Below, piece by piece: positions 5,613 to 14,459 of a stretch of DNA of 64,000 nt (its first letter is position 1; each line of letters begins with the position of its first letter). The stretch lies in the IMG/VR virus record IMGVR_UViG_3300030518_000006, positions 1 to 64,000 of that record. The stretch is one strand, 5' to 3'. A model generated the notes under the pieces. That model made no database searches. It was not told the origin of the DNA and worked only from the letters and a program-made list of their open reading frames with translations. This DNA is from a virus. A program made the translations under genes and the position numbers.

Positions 5613-8600
5613 ATGCCCGTCGACCCGCTCCAACAGGATCTGCCCGGTGGCCGCGTCGCCATCTTTCATCCCGGGGGCAAGGATTTCCCTGATCGAGTGC
5701 GGCTGGAGGTGCGGGATCAAGCGGGGCCGGTGCGCGTTCTCTCGAAGTTCAATCCAAGCTCGAAGACCGCATCACGCGACCTCGAAAACGAGTTCCTGAT
5801 CAACGAGACCCTGGCGCGCGAGATCCTCGCCACCTATTGGACCTGGGCCCACGATGTCCGCGAGCAGGTCGCGAAAGAGGAAGCGGAAGTCCCCACCAAG
5901 GTCCCGCTCCCTGATTTTCCCACCCCCTACTACGGCCTACGCCAGCGCACCAAGCACCAGCGCAAGGACGAGGCCAACTCCTACGACGCGGTCAACTCCG
6001 CGACCGGATTCCTGGCGGTCCTCAAGCGCACCGGGCTGCCCGACGACACGCTGCTCGAATGGGACAAGGACAAGATCGAGTTCTGCTGTGTGCTCGACCT
6101 CGATTTCCATGACCCCGAGGCACCGGCCAAGCCCACCCCCGATGAGCTCGACGAGCTGGGCCGCGAGTTGTCCCCGGCCCCCGAGGCGTGGTGGCTGAGC
6201 CAGGGCGGCGGCCTGAAGGCCCTTTACACCTCGACCCCCAACCGCCTCTTCACCGCCCAGGAATTCGCGACCGGGGCCGCAGCCAAGCTGCTGACGACAT
6301 TCATCGTGATGAAGTGCCACGGCACGATCGAGATCGACACCAAGACCAGGCACCCCGGCGCCAAGCAGAACGGCAAGCAGTGCGGCCGGGTGAATCTGAC
6401 CATTCCCGACGAGAAGTTCGACGCCCTGGCCCGATTCAGCGCCGCCGAGGCCACGGAGGTCGAGGTCACTGATTTCCTTGAGGACCAGGGGCTGACCATC
6501 GGGGAGATGCTCGGCCACGATATGTGCCTGATTGACCCGAAGCACCCGAGCAAGAGCAACCCGGTCTACGTCGGTAAGGACGGCCTCTTTTGCCACAGCT
6601 GTGCTGGGCGCTTTGGTCGCGGGTTCATGTCGTGGGGTTACGTTCGACGCTACTTCGGGCTCGGCAATGCCGGCGACCGCTCCCTCTCCCCGATCGGCGA
6701 GGCGGTCAAGTTCTTCACCCACGTGTCGCATGTTGACTACCTGTTCAAGCAGCTGCTCCCGGTACTCCCGGAGGCCCTTCGCCGCACGCTCTACCGCACT
6801 CTGCTCAAGAGCACCCATCAGCGCGACCCGCGCATCAGCGTGGCGATGGGGGATTTCTTTTTCGTCCGGGGCCTGGGCACCTGGCTCCACGCTGACACTT
6901 TGCTGCCGGTGGGGCGCCCACTCAACAGCACTGACGTCAGCATCTTGCCGTCCTGCCTACGCTTCAACCCGTACGATGCCGAGAAGCCGCTATCGGTCAG
7001 CTCCGCGGCGGTGGCGTCGCACACGAACAATGGACGCATCCACGGCTGGGTACCGATCCAGCCGTACATCTTCGAGCCGATCTTCTTCAAGCACAACGAG
7101 GCCGCGGCAGTGCAGGACGTGGTGCGCTGCTACCCGCGCGTGCGTACCACCAGGGATCGGGTGACCTATACCAACCCGAAGGAGCGGCTTTCCCTCGAGG
7201 AATGCGAGCGCCGGATCGAGGAGTACTTCCCCGGCGTCAACCTGACCTACATCAAGGCGCTGATCATCGCCGCCGGCTGCGCGGAGAGCGGCAAAGGCGC
7301 AATCCCGATGCTGTGGGCGACTGGCGAGACCGGGTCGGCCAAGACCACTACGATCACGATCGTCCAGGAGATGTACGGGGAATCCTACGCCAACCTGTCC
7401 GAGGTCGAGGACGACGACCGGCTGGTGCAGCTCTTCGGCGAGTCCCTCGAATCCACGCGCCTGATCACCTTCGACGACTTCGCCAAGGAGGCCTCGAGCC
7501 ACAAGCGGTTCCACACCTTTCTGATCCGCCTCAACCGGCACGGGCACAGCTACCACAAGCTCTTCGTCGGCAAGCAGACTCCGCCGGTCAACAGCGCGGT
7601 GATCCTCACCGACTGGAGCATTCCACGCTTCTTCGCTGTCGACCCGCAGTTCGGTCGCCGCGTGCACCTGATCACCCTGGAGAGCCGCATCAAGGTGAGC
7701 TGGGAGAAGATCGGGCACTTCGTCGAGGGATGGTGGAAGAAGACCCCCGAGTTGACCGCGGCGGCAAACGGCCTGCACAGCTGGGTCGTCGATGAGTTTT
7801 TCCCGGCCGAGGACGAGGAAACCTTCTCGAACAAGATGGAGCGCCTGGATATCTTCCCCCTGGAGGATGAGGTCGCGGTGGGCGAGGGCCAGGTGGCGAT
7901 GCAGGAACTCATCGTTCAGCTGGTGAATGCCATCGCGACGACACCGCCCTACGACGAAGTGGCGAGCATGCAGCGACGCATCGGGAAGGGAATCCGGCAC
8001 ATCAACTGGCGCAAGGGGTCCGTCGGCACGCTATGCACCACGCTGGTCGATTCCCTTGGCAAGGTCGACCGGGACGAGGAGAAGATCTACAACGTCGAGA
8101 ACCTCAAGCACGTGCTCGACCCGTTCCAGCTGAAGCTGGCAGCCCTGTTCGACGTCCGCTCCGACGTCAGCAGCATCGCCTTCGACCTGAAGGTCTGGGG
8201 TAGCGCAGCCTTCATCCGCTTGGTCGAGGCCGGGAAGAGCTTCCGGGCGAAGGACCGCCGCATCAACGAGGAACTATTCCGCGACTGGCCGCCGAAGCCG
8301 ACCATCGACGTCCCGGCGGTCGTCACCACCGAACCGATGGCCACGCTTCCCGGCCTACCGGCGGCTCCGCCTATCCCGACCGTGGAGGGGGAGGTCGTGT
8401 CGGACGATGTCGTCATCCTCGACCCGTTCGTCGTCTATCTTGACTTCGAGACCCAGAGCGAGTGCAACATCAAGCAATTCGGCAGCACGGTCTATGCTCA
8501 GCACCCGTCGACCAAGGTGATGTGCGCGGCGCTCTCTGTAGCCGGAACCAGGATATTCTGGACGGAGATACCCTATGACCTCAAGCTCCCGGACGGGGTG

Positions 8601-10490
8601 ATCTACGAGCACGGCCTCGAGTTCCTGCGGAGCATGGTGACCGATCCCTCGGGCTGTATCATTGTCGCGCACAACATGGAGTTCGAGCGGGCAATCTGGA
8701 ACTACACGCTCAAGCTCCCCGAGCCGCAGCAGTGGTACGACACCATGGACGTGACCCTCTCGCGCGGCCTGCCAGCGGGGTGCGACGAGGCAGGGAAATA
8801 CCTCCTGAAGATGGAGAAGGACCATGAGGGAAAGCGGTACATCGCGACGATCTGGGGCCCGAACAAGAAGACCGGAATCGTGCCGGCGTTGACGAGCTAT
8901 CACATCCAGCGGATCATCAACTACAACTTCCGCGATGTTGAAATCAGCCAAGGCATCGCCAGCCAGGAAGGCTATGTGATGACGCCGGACTGGGAGCAGC
9001 GCGTCTGCGACCTGCACCACAAGATCAACTTCTGGGGCATTCGGATCGACAAAGAATTCGCCAAGACCCTACGCTCGTTCGACGATGAGTTCAAAGCAGC
9101 GGCCGGCGAGCACGTGGAAGAGCTGACCGGCGGATCAATTACCCGGAGCGATCTGACCCGGAGCGAGTTCATCATGGAGCAACTGAACGCGAATCTACCG
9201 GCTGATCTTCACCTCGATAATATGCAGGAGAAGACCCTCGAGGAGCTGGTCGAGGAATGCGAGGGGCGAGATGATGTCCCGTGGCAGCTGCAGGAGGTGA
9301 TCAAGTGCCGCATGATCGCGACCCGAGCAGCCCTGGCCAAGGTCGACAAGGCATTGGATTGCATCAGTGCCGACGGCCGGGCCAAGGCCCAGCTGCGGTA
9401 CTGGGGAGCGTCGACCGGCCGCTGGTCCGGCTATCAGGTGCAGCCGCAGAACATGAAGAAGCCCAACGAGGACTTCGACCTGCCGGCTGCGATTGCTGCG
9501 ATCGAACGCCAGGACCGGGACGCGGTCGTCGCTCTCTGCAAGGATAAGAACGGGAAGACACTACCGCCTTACGAGCTGCTCGGCAGTCTGGTCCGCGGCA
9601 TCTTGGTGCCGGAGCCTGGGAGCGTCTTCGTTGTCGGCGACTTCGCTTCGATCGAAGCCCGCGCCCTGCTCTGGCTCGCCGGTGATGAGGAGAATCTCAA
9701 CGAGTACCGGGCGAAGGACCGCGCGGATGAAGCTCACCCTGACGGCAAGGATCCGACGGTCCCTGACACCTACCAATCGCTGGCCGGGTCGATGTTCAAG
9801 GTCAATCCTGTGGAGGTCTCCAAGAAGCAGCGCGGCGGAGGTAAAATCGGCATCTTGGCCTGCGGATTCCAGGGGGGAGCGAATGCCGTGGAGCGCATGG
9901 CGCGTAGCTCCAATGTCGATCTCGAAGGCGCCGGCCTGACCCCGCAGGATGTCGTTGACGGGTATAGGGACAAACACCCGAAGGTGAGGGCCTTCTGGAC
10001 CGACTGTGAGAGTAAGTTCAAATATGTGCTCACCACGTCGAGAACGACGGTCGGCACGGTCGGACGCCTGAAGTTTGAGCGGCTCCCCGACAGGGTACTC
10101 ATCACCCTCCCCTCTGGCAGATCTCTTACCTATATGAACGCTCGTATGGAGGACCGTCGGTACAATTCGTCCTTCGGCGGTCAGGAGATCGCATATGACA
10201 ACGCCGTGCACGGGCATACGCGGCGGCGCACGACCTATGGCGGCAAGATCGTCGAGAATGTGGTGCAGGCTTTCTGCCGCGACCTGCTCGCCGATGTCAT
10301 GCTGCGGCTCGACGCGGCTGGTTGGCCGATCGCCTTTCACGTGCACGACGAAGTTGTCGGCGAGATCGTGATCCCCCGTGCCGATGAATACCTGGAGGCC
10401 ATGCAGCAGATCATGCGCACCCCTCCGGCATGGGCCGAAGGTATGCCGGTATTCTCTATTCCATGCACCATGGCCAGATACGGGAAATAA
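5613..10490 (+). CDS. primase-helicase-exonuclease-DNA polymerase A fusion (single-chain replisome)
   Basis: A 1625-residue protein with four replication modules in order. (1) Residues about 130-290: AEP-type primase with D162-x-D164 (L-D-L-D-F-H-D), S-Q-G-G-G-L-K and a later E-I-D; a Cys/His cluster follows near 307-330. (2) About 540-720: SF3/D5-type helicase with Walker A G571-E-T-G-S-A-K577-T, Walker B T-F-D621-D622 and the motif N-S-A-V-I-L-T-D-W...F-G-R-R. (3) About 935-1100: 3'-5' exonuclease with D944-F-E946-T and H1020-N-M-E-F-E. (4) About 1240-1625: family A polymerase with S-T-G-R-W-S-G, motif A D1343-F-A-S-I-E-A-R, motif B R1407...K1411...C-G-F, and motif C H1578-D1579-E1580. All catalytic residues are present. 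Helicase and polymerase are usually separate genes in phages. Start by GGAAGG site. Confidence 0.92.
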   Translation: MPVDPLQQDLPGGRVAIFHPGGKDFPDRVRLEVRDQAGPVRVLSKFNPSSKTASRDLENEFLINETLAREILATYWTWAHDVREQVAKEEAEVPTKVPLPDFPTPYYGLRQRTKHQRKDEANSYDAVNSATGFLAVLKRTGLPDDTLLEWDKDKIEFCCVLDLDFHDPEAPAKPTPDELDELGRELSPAPEAWWLSQGGGLKALYTSTPNRLFTAQEFATGAAAKLLTTFIVMKCHGTIEIDTKTRHPGAKQNGKQCGRVNLTIPDEKFDALARFSAAEATEVEVTDFLEDQGLTIGEMLGHDMCLIDPKHPSKSNPVYVGKDGLFCHSCAGRFGRGFMSWGYVRRYFGLGNAGDRSLSPIGEAVKFFTHVSHVDYLFKQLLPVLPEALRRTLYRTLLKSTHQRDPRISVAMGDFFFVRGLGTWLHADTLLPVGRPLNSTDVSILPSCLRFNPYDAEKPLSVSSAAVASHTNNGRIHGWVPIQPYIFEPIFFKHNEAAAVQDVVRCYPRVRTTRDRVTYTNPKERLSLEECERRIEEYFPGVNLTYIKALIIAAGCAESGKGAIPMLWATGETGSAKTTTITIVQEMYGESYANLSEVEDDDRLVQLFGESLESTRLITFDDFAKEASSHKRFHTFLIRLNRHGHSYHKLFVGKQTPPVNSAVILTDWSIPRFFAVDPQFGRRVHLITLESRIKVSWEKIGHFVEGWWKKTPELTAAANGLHSWVVDEFFPAEDEETFSNKMERLDIFPLEDEVAVGEGQVAMQELIVQLVNAIATTPPYDEVASMQRRIGKGIRHINWRKGSVGTLCTTLVDSLGKVDRDEEKIYNVENLKHVLDPFQLKLAALFDVRSDVSSIAFDLKVWGSAAFIRLVEAGKSFRAKDRRINEELFRDWPPKPTIDVPAVVTTEPMATLPGLPAAPPIPTVEGEVVSDDVVILDPFVVYLDFETQSECNIKQFGSTVYAQHPSTKVMCAALSVAGTRIFWTEIPYDLKLPDGVIYEHGLEFLRSMVTDPSGCIIVAHNMEFERAIWNYTLKLPEPQQWYDTMDVTLSRGLPAGCDEAGKYLLKMEKDHEGKRYIATIWGPNKKTGIVPALTSYHIQRIINYNFRDVEISQGIASQEGYVMTPDWEQRVCDLHHKINFWGIRIDKEFAKTLRSFDDEFKAAAGEHVEELTGGSITRSDLTRSEFIMEQLNANLPADLHLDNMQEKTLEELVEECEGRDDVPWQLQEVIKCRMIATRAALAKVDKALDCISADGRAKAQLRYWGASTGRWSGYQVQPQNMKKPNEDFDLPAAIAAIERQDRDAVVALCKDKNGKTLPPYELLGSLVRGILVPEPGSVFVVGDFASIEARALLWLAGDEENLNEYRAKDRADEAHPDGKDPTVPDTYQSLAGSMFKVNPVEVSKKQRGGGKIGILACGFQGGANAVERMARSSNVDLEGAGLTPQDVVDGYRDKHPKVRAFWTDCESKFKYVLTTSRTTVGTVGRLKFERLPDRVLITLPSGRSLTYMNARMEDRRYNSSFGGQEIAYDNAVHGHTRRRTTYGGKIVENVVQAFCRDLLADVMLRLDAAGWPIAFHVHDEVVGEIVIPRADEYLEAMQQIMRTPPAWAEGMPVFSIPCTMARYGK

Positions 10491-10493
10491 TTT

Positions 10494-10847
10494 ATGACCT
10501 CCCCCACCCACCTCATCTTCACCCCACCCCAACTCGTCCTCCTCGGCCTGGAGCACGACCCCAACGCCCAGAACGAGACGACCCCCTACCCATACGTCTT
10601 CGACCGGGCGAACGGCGTCGGCCTGTTCTTCGATCCGCTGCACGACATGGCGTCCTTCAGGATGTTGGAGCGGGCGCTGACCCGGAAGGGTTGGCAGGTC
10701 ACGATATTCTCGCACCCAGATGCAGCGGTACCCTTTGTCGCCGTCAGCTTCAGTGAATCGAGCTATGGCCCGGGAACCACGCCGATCAGGTCCCCCGACC
10801 TCATCACCGCCTACGTTGCCGCCGCCTTCGCCCTTGTCTCTCCATAG
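10494..10847 (+). CDS. hypothetical phage protein
   Basis: 117 residues, beginning three bases after the replisome gene. The centre (F-R-M-L-E-R-A-L-T-R-K-G-W-Q-V-T-I-F-S) is a helix-strand typical of small phage proteins, and it ends in an alanine-rich helix. Its stop codon lies inside the first copy of an 11-bp repeat. No function is recognised. Confidence 0.6.
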   Translation: MTSPTHLIFTPPQLVLLGLEHDPNAQNETTPYPYVFDRANGVGLFFDPLHDMASFRMLERALTRKGWQVTIFSHPDAAVPFVAVSFSESSYGPGTTPIRSPDLITAYVAAAFALVSP

Positions 10848-10861
10848 CACCTCCATAGCAT
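10840..10861 (+). repeat. two 11-bp tandem repeats CTCCATAGCAY
   Basis: CTCCATAGCAC (10840-10850) and CTCCATAGCAT (10851-10861) lie end to end, 20 bases before the next ATG. The period and core match the tandem pair in the promoter at 2663-2691. Confidence 0.6.
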
Positions 10862-10881
10862 CGCGACCACGGGAGCGAATC

Positions 10882-11079
10882 ATGGCTGTTGAAGATTTCC
10901 AGGAGGTCAGAGCTGAATCGACGCACTGGTACCGGTGCAAGAACCCGGCCTGCCGGCGTTGGCTCAACATTCTCCTGATGCTCGGCGAGGAAGGCCCCCT
11001 CAACAGGGAGTCCCACGCATCCCAGATGAATCTGCACCTGATGTTCTGCCCGATGTGCGGGTACAAGCACGGAGAATGA
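10882..11079 (+). CDS. small zinc-ribbon protein
   Basis: 65 residues, with GGGAGCG before ATG 10882. C-K-N-P-A-C-R-R-W near residue 20 and F-C-P-M-C-G-Y near 55 form a two-CxnC zinc ribbon. The stop is one base before the next ATG. Such ribbons often bind nucleic acid or partner proteins; the role here is unknown. Confidence 0.7.
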   Translation: MAVEDFQEVRAESTHWYRCKNPACRRWLNILLMLGEEGPLNRESHASQMNLHLMFCPMCGYKHGE

Positions 11080-11080
11080 C

Positions 11081-11356
11081 ATGCCCCTCTTCCGCAAAAA
11101 GCCCGTCACCATCGAAGCCCGTCAGCTGGTTGCAGGCATCGACCTCCCCGGCATGGACGCCTTGGTTGGGTGGATCAATGCAGATGGCCAGCCGGGCCAG
11201 TCCCGCGCCTACCACGCAGGCGCCACCCCGATCTACATCCGCACCCTTGAAGGGATGATGCGCGCGGAGAGCGGCGACTGGATCATCAAAGGGATCAAAG
11301 GCGAATTTTACCCATGCAAAAATGACATTTTCCTCGCGACCTACGAGGCAGTCTGA
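11081..11356 (+). CDS. conserved phage protein of the PGDWIIKG..GEFYPCK family
   Basis: 91 residues. The N-terminal F-R-K-K-P-V-T-I-E-A-R-Q-L and the C-terminal A-E-S-G-D-W-I-I-K-G-I-K-G-E-F-Y-P-C-K-N-D-I-F are hallmarks of a widespread small phage and prophage family. No reaction is known for it. It is within the run of small genes after the replisome. Confidence 0.75.
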   Translation: MPLFRKKPVTIEARQLVAGIDLPGMDALVGWINADGQPGQSRAYHAGATPIYIRTLEGMMRAESGDWIIKGIKGEFYPCKNDIFLATYEAV

Positions 11357-11358
11357 CC

Positions 11359-11733
11359 ATGGCTACACCCGCCATCCTCGACCTCCGTGCCGCAGGCGCC
11401 CCTATCACCCCGCCCCTCGGCTGCCTCACCTGGCTCGGCATGAACGGCCACCAGCACTGGAAGCCTGGTACTCCCGAGTGGCGCGCAGCCTTCGGTGCCG
11501 ACAATCGCTTCCAACCCAAGGACCGGGTCAAGGCGATCCGGATCGCCTTGACCCGCGTCTATGAAGGTCAGGAGTTCATCGTCACGGGGTACCATATCAT
11601 CAACTATGACCACCCATCCTCAGGTCGCATGGTCGAATGCTACCCGGCAGACGATAAGCACCAATCCTATCGCCTTATCATGGAAGCCGATCTCGAACTG
11701 GTTCCCATGCCGCAGGAGCGTCCTCGTGCCTGA
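11359..11733 (+). CDS. hypothetical phage protein
   Basis: 124 residues, ATG two bases after the previous stop. It has a mixed alpha/beta composition with G-C-L-T-W-L-G-M-N-G-H-Q-H-W near residue 25 and G-Y-H-I-I-N-Y-D-H-P at 78. No family is recognised. It overlaps the next gene by 8 bases, which suggests coupled translation. Confidence 0.6.
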   Translation: MATPAILDLRAAGAPITPPLGCLTWLGMNGHQHWKPGTPEWRAAFGADNRFQPKDRVKAIRIALTRVYEGQEFIVTGYHIINYDHPSSGRMVECYPADDKHQSYRLIMEADLELVPMPQERPRA

Positions 11734-12148
11734 CCCCCTCCCCGCCTCCCTGCTGCGCGTCCGCGATACCGAGGAGAACCGCGCCAGCACGTTCTGGCGC
11801 CTCTACATCGGCTTCTCGGCCCGCTTGATCCAGATCGAGGGTGACGGCCTGTGGTCGATCGCAATCGAGGAGCCGGCTGGCTCTGGCTGGGTGAGCTCCC
11901 TGACCGGTATGGTGGTGCTGGCCCCAGAGGCCCCTCCGGCCCGTGCTGCGGTCGGCACGGAGCCCGCCGAGATCTGGACCGCCAAGGCGCTGCCGGCACG
12001 CTACAACCCGGTGACCGCGGTGAATCCCGCCCGCGTTGAGGTGCTTGCGGGGCCACCTGCGCTGCCCGACCTGCGCGAGGAGCTGGCCACCCCCCTGACC
12101 TTCTGGCAGCGCCTGTGCTGGTTGTTCGCCGGATCGCGAGGAGGATGA
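11726..12148 (+). CDS. hypothetical phage protein, GTG start
   Basis: About 140 residues from GTG 11726, which has GCAGGAGCG upstream; earlier starts in this frame would bury it in the preceding gene. Residues 15-65 are beta-rich (F-W-R-L-Y-I-G-F-S-A-R-L-I-Q-I-E-G-D-G-L-W-S-I-A-I-E). The C-terminus L-T-F-W-Q-R-L-C-W-L-F-A is amphipathic and may touch a membrane. Unknown role. Confidence 0.6.
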   Translation: MPDPLPASLLRVRDTEENRASTFWRLYIGFSARLIQIEGDGLWSIAIEEPAGSGWVSSLTGMVVLAPEAPPARAAVGTEPAEIWTAKALPARYNPVTAVNPARVEVLAGPPALPDLREELATPLTFWQRLCWLFAGSRGG

Positions 12149-12149
12149 T

Positions 12150-12377
12150 ATGCCGCAGCTTGTTCGCACCCAGATCGTGACCGGCCGGACGGGGGATGCA
12201 GAAATCATCATCCTGATTGCGTTCGACCCCGCGCGCGTGGCAGTCGTTGAGGCGGTGCCGAATTCTAATCGGTGCCACCTCAGCCTGGACACCGGGGAGG
12301 AGTGCGTCGAGTGCGAGTCGGTCGAATCCTTCGACGTCATCGTCACCAAGATCAATGCCGCCCGCAAGGACACCTGA
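12150..12377 (+). CDS. small hypothetical protein
   Basis: 75 residues, ATG two bases after the previous stop with GGAGGA upstream. It is largely beta in character (A-E-I-I-I-L-I-A-F-D, V-A-V-V-E-A-V), then C-V-E-C-E-S near residue 50. No family is recognised. Confidence 0.55.
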   Translation: MPQLVRTQIVTGRTGDAEIIILIAFDPARVAVVEAVPNSNRCHLSLDTGEECVECESVESFDVIVTKINAARKDT

Positions 12378-12437
12378 CTCAGGTTCGACGCCCTTCGTGC
12401 CCGCCTCTTCCCCTCGTCCGACAAGGATTCTACCGCC

Positions 12438-13166
12438 ATGCCCGCTAAATTCGTCTACCTCTCCGACGAGCACTATGGTGACACGGACGCGCTGACCATC
12501 CTCTCCCCGAAGCAGTTCGACCTCGTGCTTGCCGAGGGGTGGGAGATCATCAAGCGGGGCAAGAAGACCGTCACCGGGCCGACCGGCAAGAAGGTCACCG
12601 TCGACTACCTGGAGCTCGCCAAGAAGAGCGAGGAGCGCGCTGTCGCCCGGGTCCGCCGCGACGACGATGATGTGGAAGATCTCGAGCACAACGAACCCCG
12701 CGGCCTCAGCCGGGTCGACAGCGACCGCTCCCTGACCGCCCCCGACGACTCGTACCTCGGCCCCGGTGGCAGTCGCGGCCTGTCGCACCTGGCGTCGCTC
12801 GACCCGAACATCCGTGTCGCCCCGTCCCTCTCCGGGGACTTCGCCTTCGGTCAGGGCGTGGACGCCGCGAAGCTCGGGCAGCCGATCACGGCCTGCAAGT
12901 TCAAGCGCGGCACCAAGCCCTACGAGGAGTGGATGAAGGGGTACAACAAGGCGATGATCGAAGATGGCAAGGGCGCGGACGAAGCCGCGTTGAAGGACGC
13001 CTACCGCCTGGGCAAGAAGGCCGCCCAGAACCCCGACAAGGACGCCGAGGTGACCTGCTCGTTTCCTCCGGGCACCATGCTCTACAACGAGTGGCTCAAG
13101 GGCTTCACTGAGAACGGCGGGGATCACATCGAGGAAGAGGCGAATCCGGATGGGGGTGCGGTATGA
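12438..13166 (+). CDS. protein with two RMF-like segments
   Basis: 242 residues. Residues 1-70 form a small alpha/beta region and 70-120 are charged linker. Two related segments follow: C153-K-F-K-R-G-T-K-P-Y-E-E-W-M-K-G-Y and C207-S-F-P-P-G-T-M-L-Y-N-E-W-L-K-G-F. The pattern of a turn followed by (Y)xxW(x)xG(Y/F) is that of ribosome modulation factor-like motifs in many phage proteins. Between them lies an A-Y-R-L-G-K-K-A-A helix. A ribosome or nucleic-acid contact is possible but not shown. Confidence 0.6.
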   Translation: MPAKFVYLSDEHYGDTDALTILSPKQFDLVLAEGWEIIKRGKKTVTGPTGKKVTVDYLELAKKSEERAVARVRRDDDDVEDLEHNEPRGLSRVDSDRSLTAPDDSYLGPGGSRGLSHLASLDPNIRVAPSLSGDFAFGQGVDAAKLGQPITACKFKRGTKPYEEWMKGYNKAMIEDGKGADEAALKDAYRLGKKAAQNPDKDAEVTCSFPPGTMLYNEWLKGFTENGGDHIEEEANPDGGAV

Positions 13167-13513
13167 CGATGATCGAGTTGCCGCGGATTTGCGTCCGCGT
13201 AGGAAAAGATCGCATCCTGGAGCGTGCGTCAGGAGTTCCTGACCGTATTACGGTTGCAGTCACTGCGATCCAAGGGGTGCAGCGAAAGATGGTGCACCGC
13301 ATCGGAGTGGAACTGACGGGTGACTCTACGCGGGCCCGGGATTTCAATAATGACCACCCGAGCCTGGAAGCCCGCTCCCAGATCCTGCTCGCCGACGGCA
13401 AGTGGTACGGCATCGACCTCGACTACCACATGCTGATCGTCCTGATCGCGAGCCATACCAAGGTTGATCCCAGCGCGATGGGGGCCGTGTTTCAGCAGGT
13501 TCGGTCGCCATGA
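13163..13513 (+). CDS. hypothetical phage protein
   Basis: 116 residues, coupled by ATGA at both ends. Beta-rich N-terminus (R-I-T-V-A-V-T-A-I-Q-G-V), then S-Q-I-L-L-A-D-G-K-W-Y-G-I-D-L-D-Y-H-M-L-I-V-L-I-A near the end. No family is recognised. Confidence 0.6.
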   Translation: MTMIELPRICVRVGKDRILERASGVPDRITVAVTAIQGVQRKMVHRIGVELTGDSTRARDFNNDHPSLEARSQILLADGKWYGIDLDYHMLIVLIASHTKVDPSAMGAVFQQVRSP

Positions 13514-13797
13514 CCCTCCTCATCACCCAGAACCAGGTCCGGGCCAAGTACCGCCACGTCCCGTGTCCGTGCACGCGGCGGCACCATCTGCTGTATTCGG
13601 CATACAAGCGAGTGGTCGCGTATCGCGGCCGCGACCTGCGGCGGGTCAACCTGCGACACTATGCCCCGGATCGGCCGCCGCTGCACGAGGGCACCACCCT
13701 TAATTTCTGGCCGCTGTGTCCGACCAGGAGCGGGCAGTACCACAAGATTCTGACGGACTGGGCCGAGCCAACGATTACCCGTGGAGTGTCCGCATGA
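13510..13797 (+). CDS. hypothetical basic phage protein
   Basis: 95 residues, ATGA-coupled at both ends. H-V-P-C-P-C-T-R-R-H-H near residue 16 and a later C-P-T-R could bind a metal. It is basic overall. No family is recognised. Confidence 0.55.
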   Translation: MTLLITQNQVRAKYRHVPCPCTRRHHLLYSAYKRVVAYRGRDLRRVNLRHYAPDRPPLHEGTTLNFWPLCPTRSGQYHKILTDWAEPTITRGVSA

Positions 13798-14459
13798 CCA
13801 CCACGCTTCCCGCGCTTCCCACCAAGCCCGCCGAGCTGATCACCACGGTCGAGAACCAGCTCTCGGTGCATCTGCCCTATGAGCGCCAAGCCAAGATCGT
13901 CCTGGACCCAGCGGTCGAGCGGATCGTGGCCTACGCCGAGCAGCGGATGGGCGACTTGCCCCCGATCACCAACCAGCCGACCGCTGACGGCGTACGCGCC
14001 ATGGCCGCGGAGGCGAAGAAGGACTACAACGCGATCGAGGCCGCGCGGGAGTTCATCAAGGCCCCCTTCCTCGATATCTGCCGCCAGATCGACAAGGCGG
14101 CGGCTGCCCCCAAGGAGCGCCTGCAGGCGATCATCGACGAGTGCAAGAACCAGACCCGGGATTGGATTGCCGCAGAGGAGGCCCGGCGGGTCAGGGAGGA
14201 GCAACAGCGCCGTGCTGCCGAGGTGGTCGCCACGAAAGCCAGCTCCCGGCCGACTCCGGCGATCATCGCACCGGTTCTGCACGAAACGATCGATGCCGCG
14301 CTGACCACGCGCAGCGACGTGGAGATCACGAATTACGAAGACATCCCGGCCGAGTACTGGATCGTCGACATGACCAGGCTGCGATATGACATGCTCACCC
14401 TCAAGAAGCCGGTGCCCGGCGCGCGGGTGGTGACAGGGCAGGATGTGGTGGCGCGATGA
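13794..14459 (+). CDS. coiled-coil phage protein
   Basis: 221 residues from ATG 13794 (GTGGAG upstream and ATGA overlap; an ATG at 13716 is rejected because it would run through the preceding gene). Residues 65-150 are long charged helices rich in A, E, K and R (A-A-E-A-K-K-D-Y-N-A-I-E-A-A-R-E-F). The C-terminal 60 residues are beta-rich, with D-I-P-A-E-Y-W-I-V-D. The layout resembles phage proteins of the DUF1351 type that sit near recombination genes; assignment is tentative. Confidence 0.6.
   Translation: MTTTLPALPTKPAELITTVENQLSVHLPYERQAKIVLDPAVERIVAYAEQRMGDLPPITNQPTADGVRAMAAEAKKDYNAIEAAREFIKAPFLDICRQIDKAAAAPKERLQAIIDECKNQTRDWIAAEEARRVREEQQRRAAEVVATKASSRPTPAIIAPVLHETIDAALTTRSDVEITNYEDIPAEYWIVDMTRLRYDMLTLKKPVPGARVVTGQDVVAR

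Noticed and set aside
7290-7312. Second P-loop-like motif A-E-S-G-K-G-A in the replisome protein as a separate ATPase
   Set aside because: It is only 11 residues before the true Walker A, in the same domain, and has no Walker B of its own.
11667-13127. 486-codon open frame on the minus strand
   Set aside because: Covers four small plus-strand genes that are well spaced and have ribosome sites.
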